Shown piece by piece: positions 54,201 to 64,000 of a stretch of 64,000 nucleotides of DNA. The notes under the pieces are model-generated. The model saw only the letters and a program-made list of their open reading frames with translations, was not told the DNA's origin and made no database searches. The position numbers were made by a program, and so were the translations under genes. Source of the DNA: Primula veris (lineage: Eukaryota > Streptophyta > Magnoliopsida > Ericales > Primulaceae); contig OY821740.1 in NCBI GenBank assembly GCA_963682055.1, forward strand, positions 43,420,795 through 43,484,794, in the 5' to 3' direction. How positions within the stretch are numbered: the stretch's first letter is position 1; every line of letters begins with the position of its first letter.

Positions 54201-56148
54201 CCACGTCAATAAGTTAAAACCCTTTTTCTTAAGCTCAAGGGTAACATATTTAAAAATAGCTGTTATTGCAAAACGGCAGCATTAACTAGATCCACTGTTT
54301 TCCCTTTGGACTTCTCTATACCCTTTCCCTCCCATTTGTTGTTAAATTTCACATTCCTTACGGATTAGTTCCTACTTCCTCCAAATTATGGATTAAATGG
54401 CAAAATGCGTGGGTAAGTATTGTTGCTACTTGATTTCTTCCATTTCGTTACGTTTTTCAGATAAGAGGATCATCACAATAGTTTTATCAATGCCCTTTCG
54501 ATCTATGTTGCGGGGAAATGCAAACTCCTTTACATCACTTTCTTTACACAAATCATAACTTAACAGTTTCCCCATAACAAAAACAACTTCAATTTTCTTA
54601 TCAATAAGAGGAATGTGGCTGGTTCAAGTGGTTGAGACCTAGTATACCACGCTCACCACTAGGGTTCGGTCCCTAGCACCCATAAAGTGGGTTGCGAGAG
54701 TTATTAATTATCAATAAAGGAAAAAAAAACTTATCAAAAACCTCAAATTATGAATTGTCAATAAAAAAATTTAAGCAGTTTTCGTGACGATTCTCTCTCT
54801 TTCCTTAAATAACCTATTTTCAAGTTAGCTGTGGGGGCGAGTACTAAACGTGAGCCTTACGTAACTATTTGTATAAAGTATAACTTCTAAAACTAAACAC
54901 AAAACCTACCACATTCCAATCTATATATTGCGGAATTAACATAAACCTTGTCTGATATTCCCCCTTTTGTACAAACTCTTTTCCGTACAATAACCCTAGT
55001 TCATATGCTTCATTACATGATAATCGTAACTACGTGATTTACGTGCAAATCTAAAAAGTCCTAAAAACCAATGATTTAAGTGCAACTAACTATTGTCTAA
55101 TCAGTATATGAATGAATTAAAAGAACAAGTTAATAATACTAGAGTTAACTTTTAGGGCCCACATTTTCCATCGATGTTTCACATATTTTTTCCCGTTCGT
55201 GTTTCCTAGCAACTATAAAATAATGCAATTATATGCTCAAAATAGAGTGTAACTAATTACTCCCTCCCTCCTGTAATTGTCCTAACGAAACTACATGCAA
55301 TTTTCACCAACAAACAATTATTTGCCTAAGTAATCAAAAAGATTATTTTTTTCCTTCTTTTTTTCAAAAGTCAATCATATAGTTGAAATGTTAAACTAAA
55401 TAATTGAATTCTGGTGTTTTTCACATCGGCAATATTAAGTTCTTGTACAGAAAAATTCACACACATGACAATCAAATCAGAAATGAGGAAATAAAGATAC
55501 ATTTTCACATGAAAATTCAAAAAAAAGACATCCAAATTTTCAAAAAATAAATATATATATACTATTTAAAATGTGATGTTATAAGTGTAGATATAATAGT
55601 ATGACTTAACCACTTAAAATGACTATTCAAAAATAAATCAATAATGAAAATTGAAATTGGACACTTACTTTGGGAACATCCCAAAATTAAAAAAAAAAAT
55701 GACAATTAGATAAACTAGCGAGACCGAGTAGAGCATAAGTTAAATGAATAACAAAACAAATGAATTAATACTAGCTAGACAATTAATTTAAGATGTAGCA
55801 CAAGTTATAGCATGACAGTTAAATAGCAAGACGGAGATTGTAGAAACGTAGGTTAAATGAACAAAGAAAAGAACTGAATTAATACTCGTAGCGTAATAAT
55901 AAATAAATAAATACCCGGTCGGTGGAGCCAGCAGTGGCACCCGACTCGCGGACCTTCGTAATCATCGTCCAACCTTCTGGAAGCCAAGAGGGAGTCTCCT
56001 CCTTCTTTGGCGTGGACTGATCCTGATCGTCCATCACCACCGTATCAGATGCGTTGGCACTATCCTGATCGTCGATGTGTGACCCGGGTGGTAAAAGCGG
56101 GTCGGGTTGTGCAAAACCCGGGTTCGATTCGTTCGAGTTGGTCGCCAT
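51204..56148 (-). CDS. MBD: Methyl-CpG-binding-domain protein (MBD10/11-like), 3 exons, complete
   Basis: Minus-strand exons: 56148-55915, 51656-51540 and 51437-51204 (stop TAG), 78 + 39 + 77 = 194 residues. All junctions are phase 0 with GT-AG borders. An acidic N-terminus is followed by the MBD fold: SWLPEGWTMITKVRESG (about 54-70), AGSTDR, then exon 2 YYVDPNSRCRLRSRREVEYF, equivalent to YYYEPxTGRKFRSKxEVxYYL in other plant MBDs. A Lys-rich run follows (GTKKKKTT, KRKKSD), a likely nuclear signal. The C-terminus VTWKSTGPSDHDWTPFIDG and KQEWDAA resembles the MBD10/11 group. Known: plant MBDs bind DNA in chromatin, and not all bind methyl-CpG. Intron 1 is 4.3 kb and is the source of the relics in units A and B. 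Confidence 0.88.
51657..55914 (-). other. MBD intron 1
   Basis: It contains a run of 14 G at 51700-51713 and the stretch colinear with units A and B from about 52572. It is the only unit without the GGGTCGGG-rich element. A unit-specific segment of about 80 bp lies near 54175-54265. No coding sequence is seen. Confidence 0.75.
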
Positions 56149-57020
56149 TGTTTGTTAGAGCTGAGGTTTTGTTTTTTGTTTTTTGTTTTTTTGTGTTTTT
56201 TTCTTCACTGTTTAGTTGAGTTTTGTAATGTATCTGTTTTAGGGCTTTTATAGCTAGGCCGGGAAACACGATATTTAATTAATTCAGATATTACCATATC
56301 AAAATTTATTTAATATTTACTCCTTTTTTCAAATATTACATCTGGTTCAATTTTAATCGGTAACTTAAATTGTTAAAATATAAATTTTTAAAATTTATTC
56401 ATATAATTTAACATTTGAACCAAGTGATTAATTTTTGAAAATTTCGATTTTCACAACTTAGATATGAGTTATTTGTTGGTCAAAATTACATGTAAATACG
56501 TAGAGGCTCAATATTTTGGGATGAAGAGAGTACTCCTCCCGTTCTCATTTAATTTTACACTACAAACTACATGCAATTTTGACCGGGTATAACTTGTAAT
56601 AAAATTGTCGAAATGATTTTTTTTAAATCTAATTATAAAATTTAACATTTGAATTATATGATGAACTTTTAAAAATTTTCATTCCGAAAATTTTGATAAA
56701 ATTTATTGACCGATTAAAATTTCCCGTAATTTCGTATTGAACAATTAAATAACAAACACCGATGCTTATGCAAGGACGCTTTTTTAAATAGTTAATTTAA
56801 TGACTTTACTAACCTGAGATGCATTATGAATATGTGAATTGCATTTTGTCATGATTTGATAGAATATGATTATTTGGAAACTATGTCCAAAATTAGGAGT
56901 ACTTTTTAATGGATTTGATTATAATCTGTATTAATTTTTTTTAATAATGGTTATGCTTGTTTCACACAAATTTTCACTTTGCTGAACACAGTAAAAATGA
57001 ATGCGAATTAAAATAAATTT
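56149..57020. other. MBD promoter side and AT-rich intergenic DNA
   Basis: A GTTTTTTG-rich stretch (56165-56205) lies directly upstream of the MBD start. No gene or clear repeat is seen beyond it. Two stretches (56525-56590 and 56640-56720) look like eroded MITE ends (gtactcctcccgttctcat). Confidence 0.5.
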
Positions 57021-57029
57021 TATTTATCA

Positions 57030-57600
57030 ATTAATTTGCGGGTACAATCTCTGATAATTTGTAAAATAAAATTTAGAAATGAAAGTTATTTGATTCTCCT
57101 TTTCGAACAATTTGTGATGACTCGAAATGCTGTTGTAAACTCTTTGATGAACTTTGTTGAATTTGCTGAACTTGAGTAGAATTCTTCGGATTTGATGAAC
57201 AACTTTGCAGTTTTGTTGATTTCGTTGATGATCTTGGATTTGGTGAATAACTCGGAGATTTTGATCTAGAGAAACGTGTTTTTGCATTTGTGTAGCCGTT
57301 CCTAAAGATCGAATTCCGGTTTGTTGTAGATTTCTTGGCTGGAGTTATTCAGATTTGGTGAATAACTTTGAATATTTTGATTTGCAAAAATGTCTTGCTT
57401 ATTGCTTGTAGTTGTTCCGGAATATCGAAGGCAGATTTTTTGCAGAAGTTCTTCAGATTTGGTGAAGAAATTGAAAATTTTGATTTGCAGAAACGTCTTG
57501 CTTATTGCTTGTAGTGGAAGAGCTTCTCTCTCTAATCTTCAAGTCTTTTTTTGATTGTGAAAATAATGGTACCCCCACCCCTCTATTTATAGGAGGAGGT
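57030..57600 (-). repeat. LTR-like block with TATA box and 107-bp repeat (possible solo-LTR relic)
   Basis: On the - strand, CTATAAATAGAGGGG (about 57592-57578) is followed by a leader with GAGAGAGAAGC and two copies of a unit of about 107 bp marked by CAAGCAATAAGCAAGAC (+ strand 57391-57410 and 57498-57517), then further CACCAAATC words. The arrangement resembles a U3-R-U5 region, but I cannot define ends or target duplications. Confidence 0.35.
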
Positions 57601-57603
57601 GCC

Positions 57604-57738
57604 CCAGACTATACATTTAGTATAGTCTGAAAAACTATCTCTGTGACACTATTGGATCAAAAAGTCTGTGGGCCCTACTGCTGATCCAATAGTGCCACAG
57701 AGGAGAGTTTTCCAGACTATACTAAATGTATAGTCTGG
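57604..57738. repeat. Strong inverted repeat (hairpin), arms about 55 bp
   Basis: The left arm 57604-57659 and right arm 57681-57738 are near-perfect complements around a loop of about 21 bases (agtctgtgggccctactgc). Each arm starts or ends with a smaller perfect palindrome, CAGACTATAC-ATTTA-GTATAGTCTG. Direct repeats of the CCCCTCT-ATTTATA word flank it (57579 and 57745). Confidence 0.85.
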
Positions 57739-58079
57739 CTCCCCCCCTCTACTATTTATACCTTTTGGGATGGACTTTTATTTGCAATGCCACCTCCTTA
57801 AGTTTGGACCCATTATCTTAAAAATCTCATAATTTATGTAAATCAATCAAATTTGTATTTATGTTTGAAAACATCACTAATGAGTACTATAATTTTAGTA
57901 TCTCATTGTTTATACCACATTTAATGGTTTTTAGAAAAAGAAATACATTTATTTTATATAAATTATCATCATAGATTTTATAAGATGATAAAATATAATT
58001 TCTTTTTCAATTTTAAATTAATAATAACAAGTATATTCTCAGACTGAGAAATTAGTAATTAATTCAGATATGGGGGTAT

Positions 58080-58410
58080 GGTTGATACATGTAATAAGAT
58101 CATATATGCAAATTCATTATAACGTTTTTAAATGACATTAAATTCATATATATATTGACTACAACGTACATATTATGTGGTGTTTTGGTTGATACGTGTA
58201 ATAAGATCATATTTGGAAAATCACTATAACGTTTTTAAATGACATTAAATTTATATATTGACTATAAAGTATACAAGATACGGTGTTGTGGTTTATATAC
58301 ATGTAATAAGGTGACATTTGGAAAATCATTATGATGTTTTTAAAATATATTAAAGTCGGATATTGACTACAAAGTATACAAGATACGATGTTGTGGTTGA
58401 TACATATAAT
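58080..58410. repeat. Tandem repeat of about 105 bp, three to four copies
   Basis: The words GTTGATACATGTAATAAG / GATCATAT, then AACGTTTTTAAATGACATTA and TATTGACTA, recur with starts near 58081, 58189, 58291 and 58397. The array ends about 80 bp before the small ORF at 58491. Confidence 0.8.
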
Positions 58411-58490
58411 CTATTAATCTAAATCGATGCACCGAAAATGTACTACATAGAGGAGATCAGTACTCACTTTTTCAGCATGCAAAAACACTA

Positions 58491-58869
58491 TGGACAATAA
58501 CGATCCCTCTTTGGAAATCTACCGTGTCTTTCGAGATATAGTTGTGAGAGAAGAAGATATCAACAACCTTAATACCCCAAAGCTCACACTACATACATAC
58601 CTCATTTGTATTTGAGGATGTTGAATAGGTGTGAAAACTACGCTGTTAAGGCAAGAAGGAATGCTAACTTGCTCCGATTTAAGTTTGAGAATGGCTTTAT
58701 CAGTGGAAATGATGTGTGCCGCTATGTTTTTGACATTGATGAGCTGCTGGAGAAACTCTACCGTCTCATGGGAAAGGCAACGATGTTGCTGCCTTCTTCT
58801 TGTGATTCTGACGTTTTAGAGATTTCAGATGAAAAGGGAGATACCCCTCCCAATGGTGACGACATTTGA
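58491..58869 (+). pseudogene. Small unknown ORF, apparently frame-shifted
   Basis: ATG at 58491 opens 41 codons (MDNNDPSLEIYRVFRDIVVR...) that stop at 58612. An overlapping frame is open from 58573 to 58869 (RCENYAVKARRNANLLRFKF, then VFDIDELLEKLYRLMG, with an acidic end). The two look like one helical protein of about 125 residues broken by one indel, but they could be chance ORFs. I do not recognise a family. Confidence 0.3.
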
Positions 58870-61316
58870 TATTTAGTAGTCGAGAGCAGTGGTGTGTTTT
58901 GTAAGCAGTTGTTCTGAATAATATGTCACTTTGTGGTGATCAGTCGTGCTTTATTGTATAATCTTGTTTTGAATATACTCTAGTGTGTGCTTGTCGTCGT
59001 TTTGTTGGCTTTAAATTGTTATAAAGATATAACTTATATCAAAAGTACTGTCTGTTTTGAGTTTTTTTTCATTTTTTTCTTATAGTTCTAGGGACGTTTA
59101 ATTTGTACGTGTCTTTTCTAGGCTTCCAAATTGAGGATTTTCTCCTAACAAATATGAGTTTGATCTAGATTTTATCTCCAATTCCAGGCCCATAGTTTTG
59201 TTTTTTAGTAGTTGGTATACCCAGTTTTCATGGTTGTATCATGGGTTAGCTAGGTCATTTTTTATTAATATATACTTAACGGGGAAAAGAAGTATTCGAT
59301 TAAACTGCTCTACTATTTGTCAGCATGCATGCAGTCCAACCAACTGTCAACACGTTCATGCTAAACTGGTCAGGGTTGTGAAAATGGGGTTTTAAAACAC
59401 GAAATTAATGGACCTGGACACTATTAAATCGTAATAATGGTTCGACTAACGAGGGTAGTAGTTTACCAATTTAATAAACATTACTACATTAAGATGTATT
59501 GCACATACAGACAGAAAAATTGCAATAGTGTTACTCTGGTTGTATTGTGGGGGGTTTTATTGTAGCTTATTACCATTTTTTTTTTTAATAAGTACTGTAT
59601 CATCTTTTATAAAATAAGCAAAAGTCTTACAAAACAAACTCATATTGGCAATTACAACCGGATACCGTTAACCAACTAACAATTACAATCAAAAACTGAG
59701 AAAAGTGCCTTTATTAAACTTTATTTTAAGAAACTTTCCTAATACCATTAAGTATGCTCTTGTTTCGATTGTGTACGATTAATTATCTATTAGCATAGTA
59801 AAGATGGTAGATTGCAACTTAATATAACAAAAATGGTATTACCTAAAGGCATACCGTCAGGGAGAGATTTGTCGCACTACATAGCCTCCGTCTCGAATCT
59901 GAGATGTGAACATGTCCATAGGTAGGGACAATAAACCGCGGATGTGAGATAATTTTTCAACAAAGACCATAGAGGATATGGCTGACTAGAGATTTACGTA
60001 CAATTTTTTATTTTTATTTTTAACTTTACATGCATAATACAAGATGAATGTACTATTAAAGTTTTTTTTTAATCACTGTCTAGTATGTCAATCAAACATG
60101 TTATAATATGCAATATTAGATTAGTCATTTTCAACTACTCTGTTCATAGACTTAAAACATATTAAACATTATGTTACACCCGGTGTATGGTGTCATTCAA
60201 TTAATATTTGTTAAGTGACTATTTATATTGTACTCATATACACCGAATTATATAATACCAAATTCAAAATTCAAACATAATTAGCACACTACCCATTATC
60301 CTTGTTTCTCCCTCCTAAAAAACAATTTATTATTTTTCTTTAAATATTATACTAGCATTAACAGCACATTTGCCAAATATTAAAACCATACAAAAAACCA
60401 TTATTAAGTTAATAAAAAATATGAACCAAAATTTTTTATTGGTGAACACAATAATAACTAACATTTAATTAATCCGACACATATTAAAAACCCAACACAT
60501 ATTAGAAAACCCAAAAATATCTATCTAAAATTAATTTAAATTTAAAATTAAAATTAAAATAATTTCGACCAATAATAACTACCCTTAAATTAATTTAACA
60601 CATTAAAACCCAACACATATTAATAAAAACCAAAAACATCTACCCTAAAATAAAAATAAAAATAATGTAGTTAAAATTTTGGTCTTTTTTTAAAGATAAA
60701 ATTACAAATTAGTTATAATAGAATCATATTTTTACGAACAAAAAGTTGTTCATTGGATGAGAAGTAGCACTTAGTGGGTTGACTTAACTTGGCCCTTATC
60801 ATTATTTAATTGTGTACTCATCTCGCGTTTAACTTTTTTATGTGGGGAATATGTTGTCATACCAAATCATTAATCTGATGTCATAAACCGGATTTATAAT
60901 ATTGTTTCTCCTCAATATCTATCCCACTTAGTTTGATCTGATTAGCTCGATGTTGATTCAAATGGTTGTAAAAAAATTTAGAATAATTTACATTTTTCTC
61001 CAATAGTAGTGACTTTTTTCAGAATGGAAGTACGTAATTCTTTTCGATCAAGACTGATGTAGTTTATGGTAATTTGGACATGCAAAGGTTTTTTAAAGTT
61101 CAATAAAACGGATAGTGTACCTGCTAAAAATTTCTCCATATGATTATTATAAAAATAGGTACGATAATATCGCTAATACGAGATTGCAGAATTATAAGAA
61201 AGAGGAATATAAATGCAGGCCGATGGTCTGATAAAAATAAGGAGGACAACTGCATGGGAATGAATACGATTTCCCAGAAATTTCTTGTCAAAAAATTAAT
61301 AAGAACGAATTTCTTG
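58870..61316. other. Intergenic DNA, no gene seen
   Basis: AT-rich sequence with short homopolymers. About 60480-60660 has loose repeats of ACACATATTA(A/G)AAACCCAA type. No ORF has recognisable motifs. Confidence 0.6.
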
Positions 61317-63385
61317 TCAGAAATTTCTTGTGTTCACAACCCTGCATGATTTTCTGATCTCGCCGCCAGAGCCAACCAATTTTCCCAACTTAACCATAGC
61401 CTCGCCGAACTTAGTCTTGAAATCGGGAGCTAATGCAGCATAAATGACGGTCTGCTTGGTTAACGAGTCTTGAGCCAGTTCCTGATCAATTTTCAAAATA
61501 CCTTTGCCCATTAGTAATTGTTGGTAATAGGATTTATCTACAATCAAGGTACTATTTGGGCTTTGGTCCAAATCTACGGGGTTGTCAACTGTTGCATTTT
61601 GTGGACACTTTGCTCGTAGTTGGGATAACAAGGCGGAGTTCATGGTAGGGTCGGGTTTACCAGTTTTCGCAAAATTATAGAGACGGTCTTCAATGAAAGA
61701 GCAATGCGTGATACCAACAGTGTGGCCACCTATTTAGTACACAACAAAATAGATATCAAAATAGAATGTACGTATAAGCATAGCAAGGGAGAAAAGTGGA
61801 ACTGAAGTTTTTTGTTGAACGAAAACTCATCATCTTTTTTCCTTTCTGTTTTCCTCTCTTTACTTCTTAATTGTTTTCATAATCAGTTTATAAGCTTTAT
61901 TTTGTAAATAATTTTAAATTCATATGGAAATCGCTTCTTGAGTCAAAAAAAATCCTACTTATTCTAATTATGTTAAGAAAAACAAATCTTAATTATTTGA
62001 GAAACTTGTATGGATCACTGGATTGTGTGTTAACCCGTTGTTTTTATTAAAGGTAACCCACTGCTTTCTTGTCACTGAATACAAAACTAAAATCAGCGTG
62101 TTGCAGATAATTACTTTATGAACCTTACGGATTCATACTTCGAAAAAATGACCATTTGTACAAATTTGAGATTTAATTTAAAAGTAACGTGGTTATTCCT
62201 TATTCTAAATAATTTATTTGTTCATAAAGGAATGATTACCAAGAAGATAAACCATATCATTAGCTGTTAGTCCTTTCTTGGTAAACACTTTAGCGGTAGC
62301 TGATACAGTCATCGAAGGAGATGGTAAATTCACAAGCGATGCAAGTGAAACCATCCCATCTTTTCGCCCCGTTTCTACTGTATATCTCCCTCCACCACTC
62401 TGCACGGATATATGTTAACACTATTCTTAGACGAAACTATCACGTGCAACATATTAGCTATTGTTCCTTTTACTTAGAGACCAGAAAATAGAGACATGTC
62501 TGCGTTGTTACATACCATAGAAACAGCATCTCTCGTTGCCATGACGATAATATCCGAACAAGAGACTAATCCAGGGCATCGTGCCTCAATAACATTCTTA
62601 ACTGCGTCAATGATTTCGTAACCTCTCACACTCAGATTTGGCCCTGCGGATTTTTCCGTACTGTTCCCATCTAGTAGGATTGAGGCATCACAACCCTACA
62701 TATAAATAAATAATCTGATTAGTTCACTTAATTGACAGTCACAAGCTGATCAAATTTAGAACTAGCTACTAGGAAAAATAGGAGAAGAAAATTTTAAATC
62801 AAAATTTATAAATAAACACAATAGGAACAGTTGAGAAAGAAAGAAAAGACTTAAAAGAGCCAAGACACTTAAAAGATTTCTTAACCAAATATTTAATTTT
62901 CAACTTTTTTCTATATATTTTTCTTTAGACGTAGATTCTTTTTCAACATGCATGTATATGCTGGAACTTAGAAGTATGGTGGATATATATATTATTGAAG
63001 ACTTCAAAAATCTGTACGTTTTTAAAATATGGTGAACCCGTGGAGGGAATATCACACTTGCATTCAACTTAATTTGAATAGATTTTTTCCTTTTGGATTA
63101 ATCATCCTTCATAAAAACGTCCCTTTACCAAGACGGTGTGATAGATAAGAGTTAGATTATAAGTACATTAACAAAGCAGTCATGGAACTGCAACCGCAGT
63201 AGAGCTGCCACAATCGAACGGTCCTGAATGATCAACGATTGAATCACATTTCCCACAATGGTCTCTACATCTCCGCCTTTGCATTTTCCGTTGTAAAATC
63301 CAACTTGTGGTGCCCCGTAACAATGGCTCCCAATATTTACGAAAATGAGGCAAAGTGCTAGTACAACGTAAGCTCCCCTAGACAT
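61317..63385 (-). CDS. Class III (secretory) peroxidase, 4 exons, complete
   Basis: Minus-strand exons: 63385-63167, 62695-62516, 62399-62240 and 61729-61317 (stop TGA), giving 323 residues, the usual length. Known: these haem enzymes use H2O2 to oxidise phenolics in the cell wall or vacuole. Seen: a signal peptide at about 1-24 ([18 protein letters not shown]), distal site [11 protein letters not shown] with R64 and H68, then [25 protein letters not shown], and the proximal haem ligand in [12 protein letters not shown] (H189). Eight cysteines in the mature part match the four conserved disulphides. The three introns are at the classical positions (after FVN, after RDAVSM, and in LLG-GHT). 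I see no defect. The GGHTVG form occurs in a subset of the family; I cannot assign an orthologue. Confidence 0.95.
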
Positions 63386-63457
63386 CTTGTCAACTGCTTA
63401 ATTTTGATAATTTGTTATTCTCTTCTTTTTCAGTTGCAAATACGTATGTAATTTGAT

Positions 63458-63468
63458 CTATTTATATA
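63458..63468 (-). promoter_or_regulatory. TATA box of the peroxidase gene
   Basis: The minus strand reads TATATAAATAG, about 75 bp before the ATG. It is a well-placed core promoter element. Confidence 0.7.
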
Positions 63469-63469
63469 G

Positions 63470-64000
63470 CGGAGATTTTTTGTAGATTTGAGTATTTTAT
63501 ATTATTGCTCTCCAAGTAATAATAACAGATGGCATTGCACGACTTTATTTTTGCAAGTTATACAACGTGCACTCATGTAAGTTATTATCATAATAAAGCT
63601 ATCTATGCTTATATGCAAGATACAATGTCACACAGCCACACAATCTACATAGTTGTGCCCTTCATTTAGGAGAACATTTTCACAAATGGGTTCATCCCCC
63701 TAAATTTTTTGTCAACTTCTCTATAGTTATCGTCCTCTAAATTTGAACGAGGACTGATAAAGCCATAACTTTGGTCGGTTGCGTTAGGCTTTTCAATAAA
63801 GATAAAAATGACAAATCGACCGTGAATAAATGATGCTTCCTGATCTTTATTATGACTCGGATTCTTGTCCTTGTTCGGACTATTACACTTGTTCGGATTC
63901 GTATTCCGATTTTACAATTATGCTCGATATAACTATTTAATCTCTCGTCTTGATCTTTCTCCTCTTTTACTCGATGCTCGGCTGTCTTTTCTCGGTTTGT
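63470..64000. other. Upstream region of the peroxidase, no gene seen
   Basis: It contains no supported ORF. TTCGGATTCG / GTATTCCGATT words near 63890-63915 are the only local repeat. Confidence 0.5.

Larger units (their letters stand above)
34189..56021 (+). repeat. Tandem duplication unit C (XRN copy 3 + MBD)
   Basis: This repeat of 21.8 kb ends inside MBD exon 1 at the position where units A and B are cut. Beyond 56021 the MBD exon continues into unique DNA, so this unit holds the original right-hand junction. Without its foldback element it is about 19.0 kb. Confidence 0.85.

Noticed and set aside
57027..57287. 86-codon minus-strand ORF rich in Gln, Asn and Lys
   Set aside because: It arises from LTR-like repeat words (CACCAAATC, CAACAAA) and shows no protein family pattern.

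Overview
The window is nuclear DNA of a flowering plant, most likely a eudicot. The evidence is AT-rich sequence, many short GT-AG introns, a SIRE-type Ty1/copia retrotransposon, a plant mobile domain (PMD) fossil, a plant methyl-CpG-binding-domain (MBD) gene and a class III (secretory) peroxidase. I cannot name the species.

About 56 kb of it is a head-to-tail array. Three copies of a divergent XRN2/XRN3-type 5'-3' exoribonuclease gene lie on the + strand: copy 1 (only its last five exons, 109-2038), copy 2 (11223-29031) and copy 3 (41826-50049). I traced 23 exons in copies 2 and 3. Both read open from start to stop (about 972 and 967 codons), and the visible end of copy 1 is also open. Each duplication unit also carries part of a neighbouring, convergent MBD gene on the - strand. 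Only the last unit is followed by the complete MBD gene (three exons, 56148 to 51204). The two earlier units keep a 107-bp piece of MBD exon 1, cut at the same point, which fixes the duplication breakpoints at 5706/5707, 34188/34189 and, in the source copy, 56021.

The units differ by mobile-element insertions, and these date the events. Units A and B share a hAT-like MITE relic, a GGGTCGGG-rich element and the loss of MBD exons 2-3. Unit C lacks them. Later, unit B received a 10.2-kb SIRE-like copia element in XRN intron 13, an 810-bp AT-rich insertion and a palindromic MITE. Unit C received a 2.8-kb foldback-type element with a broken PMD gene, a 438-bp hAT-like MITE (clean 8-bp target duplication, empty site in unit B) and a 581-bp poly-A retroposed insert in XRN intron 13. 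The upstream flank of both complete XRN genes is an antisense, decayed LINE reverse transcriptase.

The most notable coding observation is in XRN copy 3. It keeps the catalytic acidic residues, but two adjacent arginines of the conserved pocket that holds the RNA 5' phosphate are Gly-Ser, whereas copy 2 keeps Arg-Arg. Copy 2 is altered at other conserved positions. The array therefore looks like paralogues decaying or diverging in different directions.

Downstream of the array, 56.3-61.3 kb is mostly non-coding, with an LTR-like repeat block, a strong hairpin, a tandem repeat of about 105 bp and one doubtful small ORF. An intact four-exon class III peroxidase gene lies on the - strand at 61317-63385, with a TATA box just upstream.
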